A stretch of 64,000 bases of DNA from Trichoplax sp. H2 (GCA_003344405.1 NOWV01000002.1:1595864-1659863), one strand, 5' to 3'. Shown: positions 48,001 to 60,690, counted from the stretch's first letter. Numbers and translations: made by a program. Notes: generated from the letters alone by a model not told the origin.

Positions 48001-50071
48001 GGTCAATTGAGCTGTATAAGTATTTTTGAAAATGAAGTAAATCTTTTATTTTGTGTCCGTATTATAAGCGATAGACTTATTTCTTTACTAAAATAGCACC
48101 AATACTATGTCGTATAAAATTAACACTAGTCTTTCCTCATCTGCAATAGCAATAAAGCCTTAACCTGCGTATACATAGTTTCTGTTACAACGGATAATAA
48201 TCCATCTATACCAAATATAATTTACGTGGAATAATTGCACATGATTGTAAGTTTGGAAATAAGATCATTTTCGGCACCATATTATCTAGAATTGATACCG
48301 GAGATTACTTTCAGAGCCCAGCTTATAGATTTCAGATGCTACTTTATCCATATCTGCAATCAGAATTAGTACAGGTACCTTTTTGGTGTAAATTATAATA
48401 GCCGATAAACTTAGATGAAGAAGCATTCTATGTTTTCATTTGCTCAGTCTTGATTTATATTCGGTTGTTCGACATCAGAATCAAGGCAGTCATACTTTTA
48501 TGCTACAAAGTTTAGAACATTACTTTCTTTTCAGTCTTTCTCAAATTATTTCTATCCTTGACAGGGCAATGTAACCGTTAAGCAGTCACTATTACTAGTT
48601 CCAACTTTAGATATTGAAGATAACCAATATTAGGGTATTCTCTTCTATAATACGAATCTCTTTACATTGTAGATTCTCAAACTTAAACATGCATAAATCT
48701 AGAGTATGAAGGAATCACACCATTTCTAGTAGATTTTGAAGAATGAGCGCTAAACAGTCATACGACAACAGGATAAACAGCATTTAAATATGATCGTAAC
48801 TTAAAAGCGACTTGAAGATAATATTCAAGCAAAAAGATATAATTTTAGCTTTATGATGGAACTGAACCTTATTTGCATAAGTGGTATAATTAGAGTTATA
48901 GAAACAAATTTTCATTTATAAATATGTTGAAAATTTGATGTTGCGCAATACTCCTATTAATCATTACTCCCATGGACCAGACCTATTTTGCTCACGCTTA
49001 ATTGATGTTGCCTTTTCTGGATAAATAAATATTGTAGTTGTAAACAATGCGATTCAAAAGACCAGGTAATGATAAAAACAAATTTATAAAAGTCTATATG
49101 CCTGTTTTTTATTTAAATAATATTTATTTTCTAATGGCAGTAATTTGTAATTTCTAGGTTGAAATAATGCAAACATGAGCTTAATCAGAATAGGCCTCGT
49201 AAATTAAAAAAAGGGACATCAATTTCATTTCCATAAATGCAATACTTTTAGCAAATTGTGTCTTTTATGAATTGATCTATAAATTACGGGAACTAATTTA
49301 AGGGTTATGGAACATAATAGAATGATAATTAGTTTCTTCACAAATAATCGAATGCATATATGAGTTCGTATCTTAAGTTACATCCAAGATGATAAACTTT
49401 AACTATCTACAAAATTGCATTATTTGAAATGCTGGCATGGAGCTGTAATGTGTAATCAATCTTTCAAGTTCCTATACGTAATTTCAATAACATAACTGTA
49501 AGTAAGTCAGATGACATTTATCGCGCATTCAATTCCTATATTTAAATGCAATTTAATCTTGAATTTGTCTAGTTTTCCCTACTTTCGCAACCAAATTCAG
49601 TCCCATTTGTGTAAAATCATTAGAATAGGCAATATATAATCAGTTCGAACTTATTTTAAGAAAGCTAGAACAACAATAAATTGTCTGTAGATTATTATAT
49701 GAAGACCTCCCATAATTATAAAGCTTCACTCATTAACAATGACGTATGATAAATATATTTAAATTGTCTTTTGAAAATTTAATTCTATGAATAAAATAAC
49801 TAGTTTAATTGCTGAATAGAAAATCTTTCATCATTAATAATTGATTTTGGTTTATGATGTTTCACTAATTGTAATCAATTGCCTACAATAACTAAGAAAA
49901 TAGCAGAAAAGTCGGTCTCGCCTTCTTGTAAAACCAGCACGTCTAGATTCCCATCATTACATTTCACAGGAATACTAAAGTACATTTAGTTTAGTAAGTC
50001 GAAATTGAGTAGATCTTCGTATATTAATCTAGTTCCAGTAATTTATTCCAGCTGCCCATCAAATTTCAATC
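45004..50071. other. Long intergenic stretch
   Basis: About 5 kb without a gene. One LTR-like signal cluster lies at ~47440-47632. The end, TTTATTCCAG at 50042-50051, is acceptor-like, 20 bases before the next ATG. Confidence 0.5.
47440..47632 (+). mobile_element. Possible LTR 3' part
   Basis: GTATAAAAGCGAG (TATA region, ~47446), CTTAATAAAG (~47541) and an end reading TTTGTCACA resemble the R-U5 part of the other LTRs here. No left end or target duplication was found. Confidence 0.3.
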
Positions 50072-51127
50072 ATGTTCTATTCCCTACTACAGGGCAATGA
50101 ACCATCTAGGATATTGGGATGGATAATAGGAATTGTTGGTTTATTGGCCAATTCTAGCCTTCTTCTGTATCATTTTAAACGCAAATTGTTTAAATCATCC
50201 AAAACTAATCATCACAAAATTATTACGTCAAAGTCACGCTCTATCACCAAATTTTTAATTCGTCAGTTAGCCCTAGCTGACTTACTTGGTTCCCTTTACG
50301 TTATTATTATCAGTTCAGCCGATAGTTATTATGGTTATCGTTACCCTGAAATTTATCAAATACCCAATCCTTCAAATCAGACTAATATATGGACGTTAAA
50401 CCCGCTCTGCCATATAGCACGATTTTGTTTTTCCACTTCATCAGTACTCTCTATTGCCATTACACTGGTCATTGCCTATGATCGACTTGTCGCTGTCATA
50501 TTCCCGCACAGTAAAGCAAGGTTAAATTTATTTAAAAGCCGGATTGTGATATCTGTTTGCTGGCTAATTTGTTGTGCTTTTGGTCTTATTCCAACAATAC
50601 GAGGAATAATATCAGCTCCGTACTTTGCCCAAAGTTTTAATTGGCGCTTAAACATTTGCATGTATACTGACATCGTAAAAATCATTTTGACTATTTTCTT
50701 TAGAACTAGGGCTGCAATATACTTTGGCTGCTGTAGCTCAATTGCATTAATTTATGTTGTCATCATTGTCTATGTTAGAAATAAACGACGCAGAATAGCA
50801 TCCGGAATGAATCAAATTGAACGACGTATCTTCATAGTCATGATGATCATCACAGCTGTAAATGTTTGTAGCTTGCTCCCTTCAACAATTATATATGGGA
50901 TGCCTTATAATATCAGACAGCTCCCTCATGTTGTTTACGCAACGTCTATCACAATTATGTTTACCTTTTCTAACGCTGCTATCAATCCGTTCATTTACAT
51001 ATTTTTATCATCCTCACGAAAGCGTTATATTGTATGCTGTGGAAATTCTTCTAAAGTAGCTGTTAAGAACATCGCTGTTAGCGAAAACAAACCTAAATCA
51101 ACAGAAGTTGCGGTGTTTTCTAAGTAG
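50072..51127 (+). CDS. Class A GPCR, LGR/GRL101-like 7TM
   Basis: Intact 351-residue receptor from ATG 50072, N-terminus M-F-Y-S-L-L-Q-G-N as in 8673. TM1 ~11-33 (N27), TM2 ~60-84 (D70), C113, TM3 to D137-R138-L139, W164, ECL2 C196, TM5 ~213-236, TM6 ~251-278 with S-L-L-P, TM7 ~288-312 with N305-P-F-I-Y. ECL1 sequon N102. After TM7 come basic residues, then C322-C323 (probable palmitoylation) and a Ser/Lys-rich tail. The minus-strand frame 50476-50685 and the second plus frame inside are shadows. AATAAA at 51270-51275. Ligand unknown. Confidence 0.93.
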   Translation: MFYSLLQGNEPSRILGWIIGIVGLLANSSLLLYHFKRKLFKSSKTNHHKIITSKSRSITKFLIRQLALADLLGSLYVIIISSADSYYGYRYPEIYQIPNPSNQTNIWTLNPLCHIARFCFSTSSVLSIAITLVIAYDRLVAVIFPHSKARLNLFKSRIVISVCWLICCAFGLIPTIRGIISAPYFAQSFNWRLNICMYTDIVKIILTIFFRTRAAIYFGCCSSIALIYVVIIVYVRNKRRRIASGMNQIERRIFIVMMIITAVNVCSLLPSTIIYGMPYNIRQLPHVVYATSITIMFTFSNAAINPFIYIFLSSSRKRYIVCCGNSSKVAVKNIAVSENKPKSTEVAVFSK

Positions 51128-51651
51128 CAGCCGCAGAATTGGAAGATGAAATTCCTGATATTACTAAATACTGCTATACTCGTGCAGTAGGTTTTACCTT
51201 ATTCTCATTCCACTCCTTCCTATTTATTTTAACCAGCATAAAATGGACTTGAATCACCTAATTAGCAATAATAAAAATTACTAAACAAATATGGTACAAA
51301 GATATTGATGAAAGCAGACCGATTGACAGTTAAACATTTGTCAGAAACGATCAATTTATCCGTTGTATTCACTTGAAAATATCGTATTATATCTGAATTA
51401 AAATATCCAAAATGTAATTTTTTCTTTTAGATATCAACTGAACGTACTTTAATTGATATCACATACTTCTCGATCGAATATTTAAGCTATAAGCTTATAC
51501 CCTGCTAATTACTGTTCATTCCTGTGACTAAATTTTTAATTACAAATCTGTTACATTAACCTCTATTCTACTAACATTTCGCAATAAACTTAATACCATT
51601 AGAAATCAATGAATTCGACAAAATTGTGAAATTTTAATGAAAGCAGTGTTC
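51128..51651. other. 3' flank of the receptor at 50072
   Basis: AT-rich; a polyadenylation signal at 51270-51275, otherwise nothing noted. Confidence 0.5.
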
Positions 51652-51656
51652 ACACG

Positions 51657-52285
51657 TGTGACAGTGTTAAATACTGTATTACAGTAGAAATATCTATGTT
51701 AGGATAATTCTATTAGACTATCCTTATTTAGTTAACTTCTAATTTGGATATACTGTGTTGTAATATAGCACTAACTTTTTATGACAGCGACATTTATTCA
51801 CATACTGAAATTAATAGTTATAATAGGGAATGCAAATCATCTACTTACAGTTCGAATCATTGTGATTGCAATTTACTTATGGTAGATTGTAAATTATCGT
51901 GGAAATGTTCCGTATAGGACATATCGTAATCTGCTTATTCTGTATTAGTCGTTACATGTCTATGTTCGTAAATACTGTTGTCTGCATTAAGGGAGCAGTA
52001 GCTAAAATTAATATCTAATTCAGTAAATGATTCCAATGTTAATTGTATTAACTATGACTCATGAACTATTGAGGAATAGTATATAAATGCATTATATCGT
52101 GTAATAAAGTGGATTCTCAAACTTAGTGTTTAACGTAAAATACAAGGCGTTTAAGTCTTTGTGTAGTCTGCTAGTAGAGCAAAAGTGTTTGTGATAGTGT
52201 AGCTATCGTTCCTTGATACGTGGTTCAAGGAATTGACTTATTGATCGTACATTACGTTATCTTGTTGCAAAGCTGTTTTGTGACA
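51657..52285 (+). mobile_element. Solo LTR, family A, perfect target duplication (629 bp)
   Basis: TGTGACAGTG ... TTTTGTGACA, flanked by perfect ACACG repeats at 51652-51656 and 52286-52290. TATAAA at ~52082 is followed 20 bases on by AATAAA at 52103-52108, so the presumed R region is very short. Inverted near-identical copy at 15507-16137; partial copy at 20762-20975. No gag/pol nearby. Confidence 0.92.
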
Positions 52286-52290
52286 ACACG

Positions 52291-54952
52291 ACAGCACAAT
52301 TATGTTAAAGTTAAAAGGAAAAAACACAATGGATGCGAATAGGTAGGAAGTATTTTCTGATCATATCGATTTTCTCATGCTAATGCAGCATAAATTGATA
52401 GCCATTTACCTAAGGTTACGGCAGATTTAGTTCATAGGACGGATTTAAAATAGCTAATTAATATGAAATTACTCGGAAGCGAACTATTTCGGAATACAGA
52501 AGTGTCAATCGTACAAATGCATTAATTGCTATGCAGGTACTGTAATCGATGGCAAAAAGTAGAATACTAGCTAAACTTTGTTTAACAGCATCATATACTA
52601 AGAAATGTAATTTGATTCTAATTACTAAATTTATTGTCCAGACATGCCTAAATATAACCCATAAGAATATATAAGGTTTTAGAAATAATTTTCCATTTAC
52701 ATTTATCACTCGTTAGTAAAATGATAGTAGGATCCAATAAAAATGAGGAAAGATCCGCTTTACAAATGAGTAAATGAAATGAAATGCCAATTGTATTTAG
52801 ACGGTAAGAAAATTTAAAGTCCTAGGCACTCTACCGATCGGATAAGTCTTATCCTAAGACAAACAATAGCAGAAGATACAGCGTTTAAGTAGACAATGTG
52901 GATCGCAACTTGAGTCAGAAATGACCATCTGGATGTGGAATAAAAATGAAGTGATTTTGAAATGTTAATAATTGCACCACTGTTTAGGTAGCCGGTAAGC
53001 AATAACAGTTCCAGGTTTCCTACAAAAATAGAATGACCAATTCTTGCCTTGAGACAACAGCCATAGATTACTAATTGCCATTTCCTGTCATTTCTATTTC
53101 AAAATACACTGCTAGAAAATTTCTAACATGATGAACCTTTAGAATTTGAAGGGGTACAATTATGGAACACCAAATAATTAATCTTTAGATTTACTACTTT
53201 TAAATATTTTTTTGGACGAAAGAATCTTTTCTAGCTAGAACGCTAAATAGAAAATCGAATATTCAATCAAAATTCTCATTGCAATCCGTTAAGGGTACTG
53301 CTGTATCTTTTAAATACAAATATATTTCAATTGACTTCAAAACCATCACACCTACACTCCTACAGTATTTACCCGATTTCATTTACTGTATACTGAATGG
53401 TTAGAAAATCGTGGACTTTTATGATCAACATCCGTGAAGAAACCACAGGAGTAGCTAAAATATGAGCATAATATCTATCGTTAAGGTTGCAATAGTGCTT
53501 GTTATATTTGCTAGTAAAATGCAAATTTAGTGATAGCGTGGCAAAGTATCCGTGTCCGTTTTTTAATTTTGACAAAAATCAATTGCTTAAAGTTTTAAAT
53601 TATAGTGTCAAGGTGATTCATATACTATAGATATATTATAATGTAATTTGTATAGTTCCCATAAATTACTAAAGCCTTCTTTTACAATGCATCTTTAACA
53701 CATTAACCTCAACATAGTTTTCATCAGATAGTTTAACCCTAATATTGCGATACTCATTTATCCGTTCTTGTGCATATTCAAGTATCATGATGCTCACATA
53801 CAGTAAATAATCGATATTTATCTACCCAAAGTATATTTTAGTCAATACTTCACTTAGTTCGAATTTGAAAATTTTAATCTAGTGAAAACGCGTGTTGCTA
53901 AGGATTTTTGACGTTAGAACGTCGTCAAGAGTTTTTGAATAGCGCTGTAGGCAAATGGTAAGGAGAGTAAGCCAAGGAATAGGCTCGAAATTTTAGATTT
54001 TGGTTGCAAAATTTAGATTGTAATGTCTTCTAATTTTCTGTAAATCAATCATCGTAATGCAAAACTTAATCAACAAACTGAAGCAGTTTAACTTTTATAA
54101 GTTTATAATATCTAAAGCATATAATGTTATCTTTCGAAAGAGGTTTTAATCGGTTACGGTATCAACGGTACAATCTATACTAGTTTTGCAGTACGGTATA
54201 ATAGCTACAATATCTGTATTTAGTACACTTGGTATTAACCATTAAATAGCTATTGCTTTAATCAAATAGAGATTAAATGTTCATTTTTTTCAGGTTTAAA
54301 TCAGTTCAAGCTTACAAATTGTCCGGTACCACAATAATTTGTTATTATATGTGAGTACAAGTACTTTTACGACTATACAGTATACGGATTGCCCTAATCG
54401 TTTATTTTGAATTTTTTACTTAATTAATGATAACATTTTCGACGCAAGAAACTTTTTAAATATTGATAAGACTAGACGATTTGCTTTGTGCGTATCTATA
54501 ACAAACTCAAAGATAGGAACTAACATGTGTAGTAAAGGACAGAAAGCAGAGTCCTTTATAGCTTTTAGTATGTAGCTATTATTGCTTTACTATAGAAAAT
54601 ACCTAGAAAGTGATAGTATCTTTAAGTTTTACCTGCCAAATCATCATGTCGCCATCTTTTCTTCTTCATTATTTTACAAAATATTGTATAAATTACTATA
54701 GAAATAACCTAGGAGCAAACGCCTAATCTAAAGAAAGGGCCTTTGATAGTCTATTGGGATTGTAAATGAATTTGACTTAGTAACAAAGCCCTATCCATCC
54801 AGAAAGGGGACTTATAATATGACAGTGAAGTACTGTAATGTAGGTTATAATCGTACAGTTACCGTATAACTTCATACTAAAACATCAACTGTCAATAGTA
54901 ATGTCAGAAAAGTAGTCATCGTTGTCATGTAAAATCTTTTGATAAATGAATA
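52291..54952. other. Intergenic, nothing recognised
   Basis: About 2.7 kb. Three minus-strand frames of 62-83 codons (52458-52709, 52814-53002, 53369-53575) show no domain or supporting signal. Confidence 0.5.
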
Positions 54953-55867
54953 TGTGATCTTTATAAAATTCGGATTTTTTGCATTCAGATTCCGGAACCA
55001 GTCATATCTGTGTCCTATTTAATTTCTGGATTTTAATTTTTGGAAAATATTGCAAGAGTTGATTTTTGAAATTTGAACTATTCGTTGTTAATTTGAAATT
55101 TGGGAATTTTATGACAAGACATAAATGTTACATTAGGAAAGTTTAGTTAAGAAAATGGATAATAAGATGGCAAATAGCAGAGATTGTGTTGATTCTTAAG
55201 TAGTTAGGCTGTTATTTTTATGACTAAATCTTCATGTTTAAAGATTAATTTTTAGACTTTTATAATGTATTAATGATTAGAAATTATATCGGAAGTGAAG
55301 ATTGATGTATTTTATAGTTAGTTTGTTGGTTTTATAGTGTTGTTTTGTAAGGGAATCATAAGGTAACTTATTTCTGAACTTTGAATGATTTTTGTTTTCT
55401 TAAGTGGTGCAAAGCAGTTTTCTGAAATGAATCTTAAGAGCGATTGGTTAATAAGTGTTTAGTTTTAAATACCACTGACAGCTCCGTGAAGTCTATAAAT
55501 GATAGTGCAATCAGAAAATTTAGAGAAGAGAGTAAAAGAAGATTTTGAAGAACTTGTTGAATTCTAAAGGCCTTCGGGGTCGAACTCTTGCAGTAAAAAT
55601 GTTCTTCTTTTTGTCAGGTTGTTTGGTTGTTGACAGTTTCAGTTCTGTCCTTTTCTTTATTTCTTTACTATAATACTTAGAATTAAGAATTAAGTATTTG
55701 GAAGGTTGTTTGATTTGGCTCTCTGAAGTTTTCTTAATAAATTGTTGATTGATTGTTTACCCAATTTTTATTTGGTGTCAAAGTTGTGTAACGTTGACCA
55801 GAGTGTAAAGAAAGTACAAAGTTAGAAGTTTTGTAGCTTGATTTCTACACATTGTATTTCATAACAC
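54953..55867 (+). mobile_element. LTR-like repeat, family B, copy 3 (most complete)
   Basis: Collinear with the copies at 19491 and 26051 (inverted). Start near TGTGATCT and end near CATAACA are estimates; no clear target duplication. CTATAAATG at ~55493 and TTAATAAATTG (AATAAA 55736-55741) give the LTR signal order. The conserved block AAAGGCCTTCGGGGTCGAAC lies between them. No open frame. Confidence 0.7.
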
Positions 55868-56754
55868 AAGACAATATTTACCTCTATTTAAGCCCTCCAT
55901 CGACACTTCTGAATCATTACTTTTAAATTTAATCTACCAAAAACAGAAATTTAAACATTAAGGCCTGTACAATAAATACACAGTACAAATTTCAACTTTA
56001 CTCAAAGGTCGCGAGTCTGTTTATTAGCAACATTACTTTGATATAGTATTCCTAATTTTTTTGCTATTTTAAAAGATGTAATATGATAGCTAAAGACATT
56101 ATTTTTAATTCAAGAAGTAATAATGTTTATTGGCGATAGAACCAGTTCTATTGCACTGTTTCTTTGAAACGGAAATTGTTTAATAGTATCGTTGACTTTT
56201 CGAACTGTAACTTAGCTATCTGAGGCTAATTTGTTAACTATAGTGTCACACTTGCGAATGAATATCGCTTCTGTATTGTACTAGCTAAAGTGGTGAACTT
56301 TTAGTAAAGAGATGTCTCAAAATGAAATAGTTGATCATTACATGACGCTATTATTTGCAGAAATTAATTTGGCTTGCATGTCGCATAGAGAACGACTGAT
56401 AACAGAATTTGAGTTATCGACCTATTAATTTTAGTGGTAATAGCGTTCCAGTTTCATTATTAAATGTAGAAAAATATCCTTATTAATGAAAAGCTCTACT
56501 TGTATTATCAAATATTTACCATACTATTTTTACATAATTGAAGAAATAGTATTCATAATTTAATTCAATATACAATAGAGTCGATGTTTGTGAAAGTTAA
56601 AGCAGTGTCTGTGTAACGGTTTAAGATAGTGAATGAGATAATGTAACAGATTTAGAAATAGACAGTTGTAAATATTATGGTAAAATGTAATATTCAACCG
56701 ATAATAGATTTCCGTTAAACGATTGTGTAGATTTAGGTTAAGTGCTATGTAAAA
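55868..56754. other. Intergenic, nothing firm
   Basis: A 38-codon ATG frame at 56312-56428 has fairly protein-like composition but nothing else in support. Confidence 0.45.
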
Positions 56755-57123
56755 TGCGTGTAATAATCAAAATGGCGGTTGTCACACTTTCATACAATCT
56801 GTTAGGTACTGAGCGGATTTGAGTTGGCACATAATGTATTAATTAAGACATGTATATGCTCTAGAATAATTAATGTAATTACATGTGTATAGAAAAAGAC
56901 TATATTATAATATAGGAAATAATTAACAGATTGTACAGGTCCAGTTTGGCCCAAGTATATAAGGAAGCACATTTGTACTTAAAAAAGGGAAAAGAGTAAT
57001 TTAAGCTGTGGAGTGGAACGACAGTTGAATAAAGATAGCTTTGTAATATTACCTAGTAAACTTCTAGACTGACTGTTACTTTTGACTAAGGTCCTTCACG
57101 AAGGTAGTGAAAGTAGTGACGCA
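56755..57123 (+). mobile_element. Possible 5' LTR of a retrotransposon relic
   Basis: AGTATATAAGGAAGC (TATA, ~56956) and TTGAATAAAGATAG (~57026) in LTR order, ending ACGCA. The left end is a guess at TGCGT (56755), which mirrors the ACGCA end; a start near 56610 is also possible. The ten bases directly after the end match a primer-binding site. Confidence 0.42.
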
Positions 57124-57133
57124 TGGTAGCAGA
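57124..57133 (+). other. Primer-binding-site-like decamer (initiator tRNA-Met type)
   Basis: TGGTAGCAGA directly after the CA end of the LTR-like sequence. It matches the complement of the 3' end of animal initiator tRNA-Met (known to prime several LTR retroelements). Only ten bases match. Confidence 0.4.
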
Positions 57134-58759
57134 TTTATAATACGGTAGCAGGCTTTACAGGTAATCATAAAAGGAGAATTCACTGAAACAAACGAAATTT
57201 ATGACAGTCTGTTATAATTAAAGTTCCCGTATTTTATGTAAATACTGAAATAAGAATGCTGGCTAATTAATATCCTGTTTTTAAATAAAAGAAATATCGT
57301 AGTTTATTATTTATAAGAAAGCTAAATTTTTGCAAATAAATTCCTCGAAAATGGATGCCTGAATCGCTGTCTTTCAATTTCAATTACGGCAGTTTCTAAT
57401 GTAATTCCAAATTCTTACTTAAAAATTCGCTTTAAAACTCAGCCTAGGTAGATTTAATCATTGTACTGAAAGCTAAAGAATACTGTCTGTGCTTAGGAAG
57501 TTAATAAACTATCACGTAGTATTACCTAGAATCCCTGTATACATATAAATACACCATCAATCAGATAAATATTGTTAAATTTAGTTTTGTAATAGGGTAC
57601 CTGCAATTCACAGACTGATAGGATGTCAGGGTCATATCTCCGTAAATTTAGGCTGTCACAATTTAGGGTATACTTACTGGCTAAGTCTTTGCGTAAAATA
57701 TCTCATATAGAATCTATCAAGTACGGCGAATTAAGCTGTTAATCACTTACATCACAATAACGTAAAATAAGAACCAAGAAAGAAGTTATGAAGTAAGAAG
57801 ACAACTTAAGGTGTACTTTAATCTTCGCTAATCTAGTAAATTCACTTCGTAACTAACAATTAATAGGAAAAATCTTTTTACTAGTATTTTTGTGATAAAA
57901 ACCGATCACGAATATTTTAAGTTGTAAAAAGTTAAAACTTTATTAGATCTAATGCAAAGACTAGCTACACACAGCTCTACTCTAGCCGGATACAACTACT
58001 GAAAGACCCCTAGAAAGAACAACAAGGTAATTTAATAATCTAATGTCTCCAGCTTTTATACTCTCTGTAGCCTTCAATCTAGCATAATTTACATTTAGTC
58101 AAATTACTATTAGTAACAACTTTTTACTGCGGATCATCATGATCCGTTTATGCAATTAAACAAATATTATCATTGAAGTACGGTAAGAAATATTAAATCT
58201 TACAAAATAATAACAATGCTATCTTTATATAGCATTCAATAAAATAGAATCCTTCCTAAATTAATGGTAAAGTTGAACTATCGACTTTTCTTAATAATTA
58301 TCAACACTATTTAATACAATTAAAGCTATCGGAAGTATTACTTGCCATACTATGTCAAGGACTTAAGAATCCCTGACTATGCATAATTTCGTTGTAAAAA
58401 CTGAAAATTATATCTCCTAAAATTATGTAGGGTAATTTTGCATTTTGTTTAGCTTCGAAATAATACTAGTATCGAAGGCGTACTTCTTTACGTCATACTA
58501 CTTCCTGCTAATAGTAAACTTAACTAAGACATATTATCTCCCATGGTAACTAAAGCATTAAAGATAAAGATTTTGTATCCCCAAAAATCGCTATTCTCGA
58601 AGATTATTCATCATTCTCATAACCAGTATAAACTGGTTACACTTTAAGAAAGTAATTATGTAATTAAAATTATATCATAGCAATGAATAAGATGTCAAGA
58701 AATAGAGTGAAACTTACTCCTTTTGAATTATGACGATTAATTTTAAATTATATTTTATA
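57134..58759. other. Intergenic with a possible reverse LTR fragment
   Basis: No gene. Apart from the LTR-like piece at 57891-58118 and a palindrome at 58130-58146 (CGGATCAT-C-ATGATCCG), nothing recognised. Confidence 0.45.
57891..58118 (-). mobile_element. Possible short or truncated LTR
   Basis: Plus strand starts TGTGATAAAAACC and ends near AGTAACA. On the minus strand a TATAAAAG box (~58060) precedes AATAAAG (~57936), about as far apart as in the LTR at 30294. Flanks ATTTT and ACTTT match 4 of 5. Most of U3 would be missing. Confidence 0.35.
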
Positions 58760-59198
58760 GCTTTAAGCTAAAAACTTCGCCTCGTATTTCTTCAAAGCTT
58801 AGCATAGTAAAATAGAGTATGCCTTTAAAATATCATAGTTCAAAGTGGTAGTACCGATGATAAAATTATTCTATGTGGATCACGTTCGTATACAGATACC
58901 AATATCCGAAGATGCTTTTCCATATTTTTTTACCGTAATTATTATTCATTATATCAAATATAAGACCATTTGAAATAATACTAAAATTAGCGATTCAATT
59001 AAATTATTCTCTTTATTACTGAAAATCAAATTCAACTTATATTATTGCTATTGCTTTTCTACCCTTATCAAATAGATTAAATGCCCAAAATAGCAACTTT
59101 TATATAAGTAACGTATATAAAACAAACTAACCACTATAACATTTTTTTTTTACTTCTGTGCAATAATAATATAATTTAGGACTGAAATTTTTCAACCA
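58760..59198 (+). repeat. ~440-bp tandem duplication, copy 1
   Basis: From GCTTTAAGCT to TTAGGACTGAAATTTTTCAACCA; collinear with 59226-59660, diverged with small indels. Function unknown; no coding frame. Confidence 0.85.
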
Positions 59199-59225
59199 AG
59201 ACCAGATTTACTCTTATGTTTCATT

Positions 59226-59660
59226 GCTTTAAGCTGTAAATTTTATCTTGTATTTCTTCTTACTTTAGCATAGTAAAACAGAGTATGCCATTAAAATATC
59301 ACTGTTCAAACCGATAGTATTGACGACAAAGTTATTCCGTATGGATCATTGCTAGTATGCAGATACCAATTTCCCAAAGTACTTTTCCATATTTATTTAC
59401 CGTATTTATTGTTTATCATATCAAATATAAAGACCATTTGAAATAATAATACAAATAGTGATTTAATCAAATATATCTTTCACTCTGAAAACTTAGCCCA
59501 ATTTATAGCAATAGTTACTTCTCTGCTCTTATTAAATAGATTAAATGTCCTAAATATATTTTATCCAAAGCAAAGTATATGAAACAGACCAACCACTATG
59601 AAATTTCTCTGTTACATTTTTGCGTTATCAATATAGTTTAGGACTGAAATTCTTCAGCCA
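59226..59660 (+). repeat. ~440-bp tandem duplication, copy 2
   Basis: From GCTTTAAGCT to TTAGGACTGAAATTCTTCAGCCA; partner of 58760-59198, period ~465 bases. Confidence 0.85.
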
Positions 59661-60690
59661 TGGGCAAACACACACTTGATAAAAGTGGTTATCTTGTGAA
59701 TAACTTTAGTATTATTATGCTTGTCATTATCTAATAAGATACTAGAATCACTAGACAATTAATAATAGTTATCGTCGTAAAATGTAAAAATATTAATACA
59801 AATAATAATAATTATTGATCGTTTGCATGCAATCAATTTTCTCAGCAAAAGTTTTATTATCAATTATCCACAATAGAATGTAAAATATTAACTACCGTAC
59901 CCTGCGCCTTATAAATATAATATGACCTGTATCGTATTACCGCTAAAAATAACTAAAGCAGATCTGTGATAAAATATCAAATCACTCATCAATAAGCAAT
60001 TCTGTCCTGCAAAGTATAAAGTATAAATCAATTCATCAGCATAGAGTTAGCTATAGCTATCTGAGGGTCCTGAAAGGCAATCAGTTATCACCAATCGACA
60101 ATAAAATGTTGGTTATTATTTATTAAAATTTAATGAGCATATAAAGTAAATCAAAATAGAGTCCAACTCGATAGTAATTAACGAACGAATTGATTTATTG
60201 TCAAACTACGAAAGGCTGTGAGGCTAGATATAGACTTCATTCTACTTTTCGTTGAGCCTGTATCTAGACGCAAATGCATATACCGAGAAAGCAGTATCTA
60301 TTTTGTAATTGTTTTTAAACACATCTAAATAAGTTATTATAACTGCATCCAAATTTTCTACAAGATCGACAGATGTACATATCATATCTATTAATTATTA
60401 CTAATGCTTTGAAAGATTAAAATGAAACTGACCTGCAAAACAAACTAGTTACATGATAATAAGCGCCCATAATTTACGATTATCTAATTTAAATTTATAA
60501 GCAATAAATTGAATAAAAAATTTTAGTTTAACCTATGCAGCTGAATAGATAGAGAAGACTCTATCTCTGAATAAACGTCCACAATATCTATACGAATTTG
60601 TCATTGCATCAAATCACTGTAAAGAAGATCTAATAATCGTCAAGATAAGTTTAAAGTTAACAATTTTTTGCTCAATCCCGAATTGATTTG
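59661..60690. other. Upstream region of the receptor at 60691
   Basis: AT-rich; no gene, repeat or clear promoter recognised. Confidence 0.5.

Noticed and set aside
56312-56428. 38-codon ATG frame with protein-like composition
   Set aside because: Too short to judge; no neighbouring coding signal or family.
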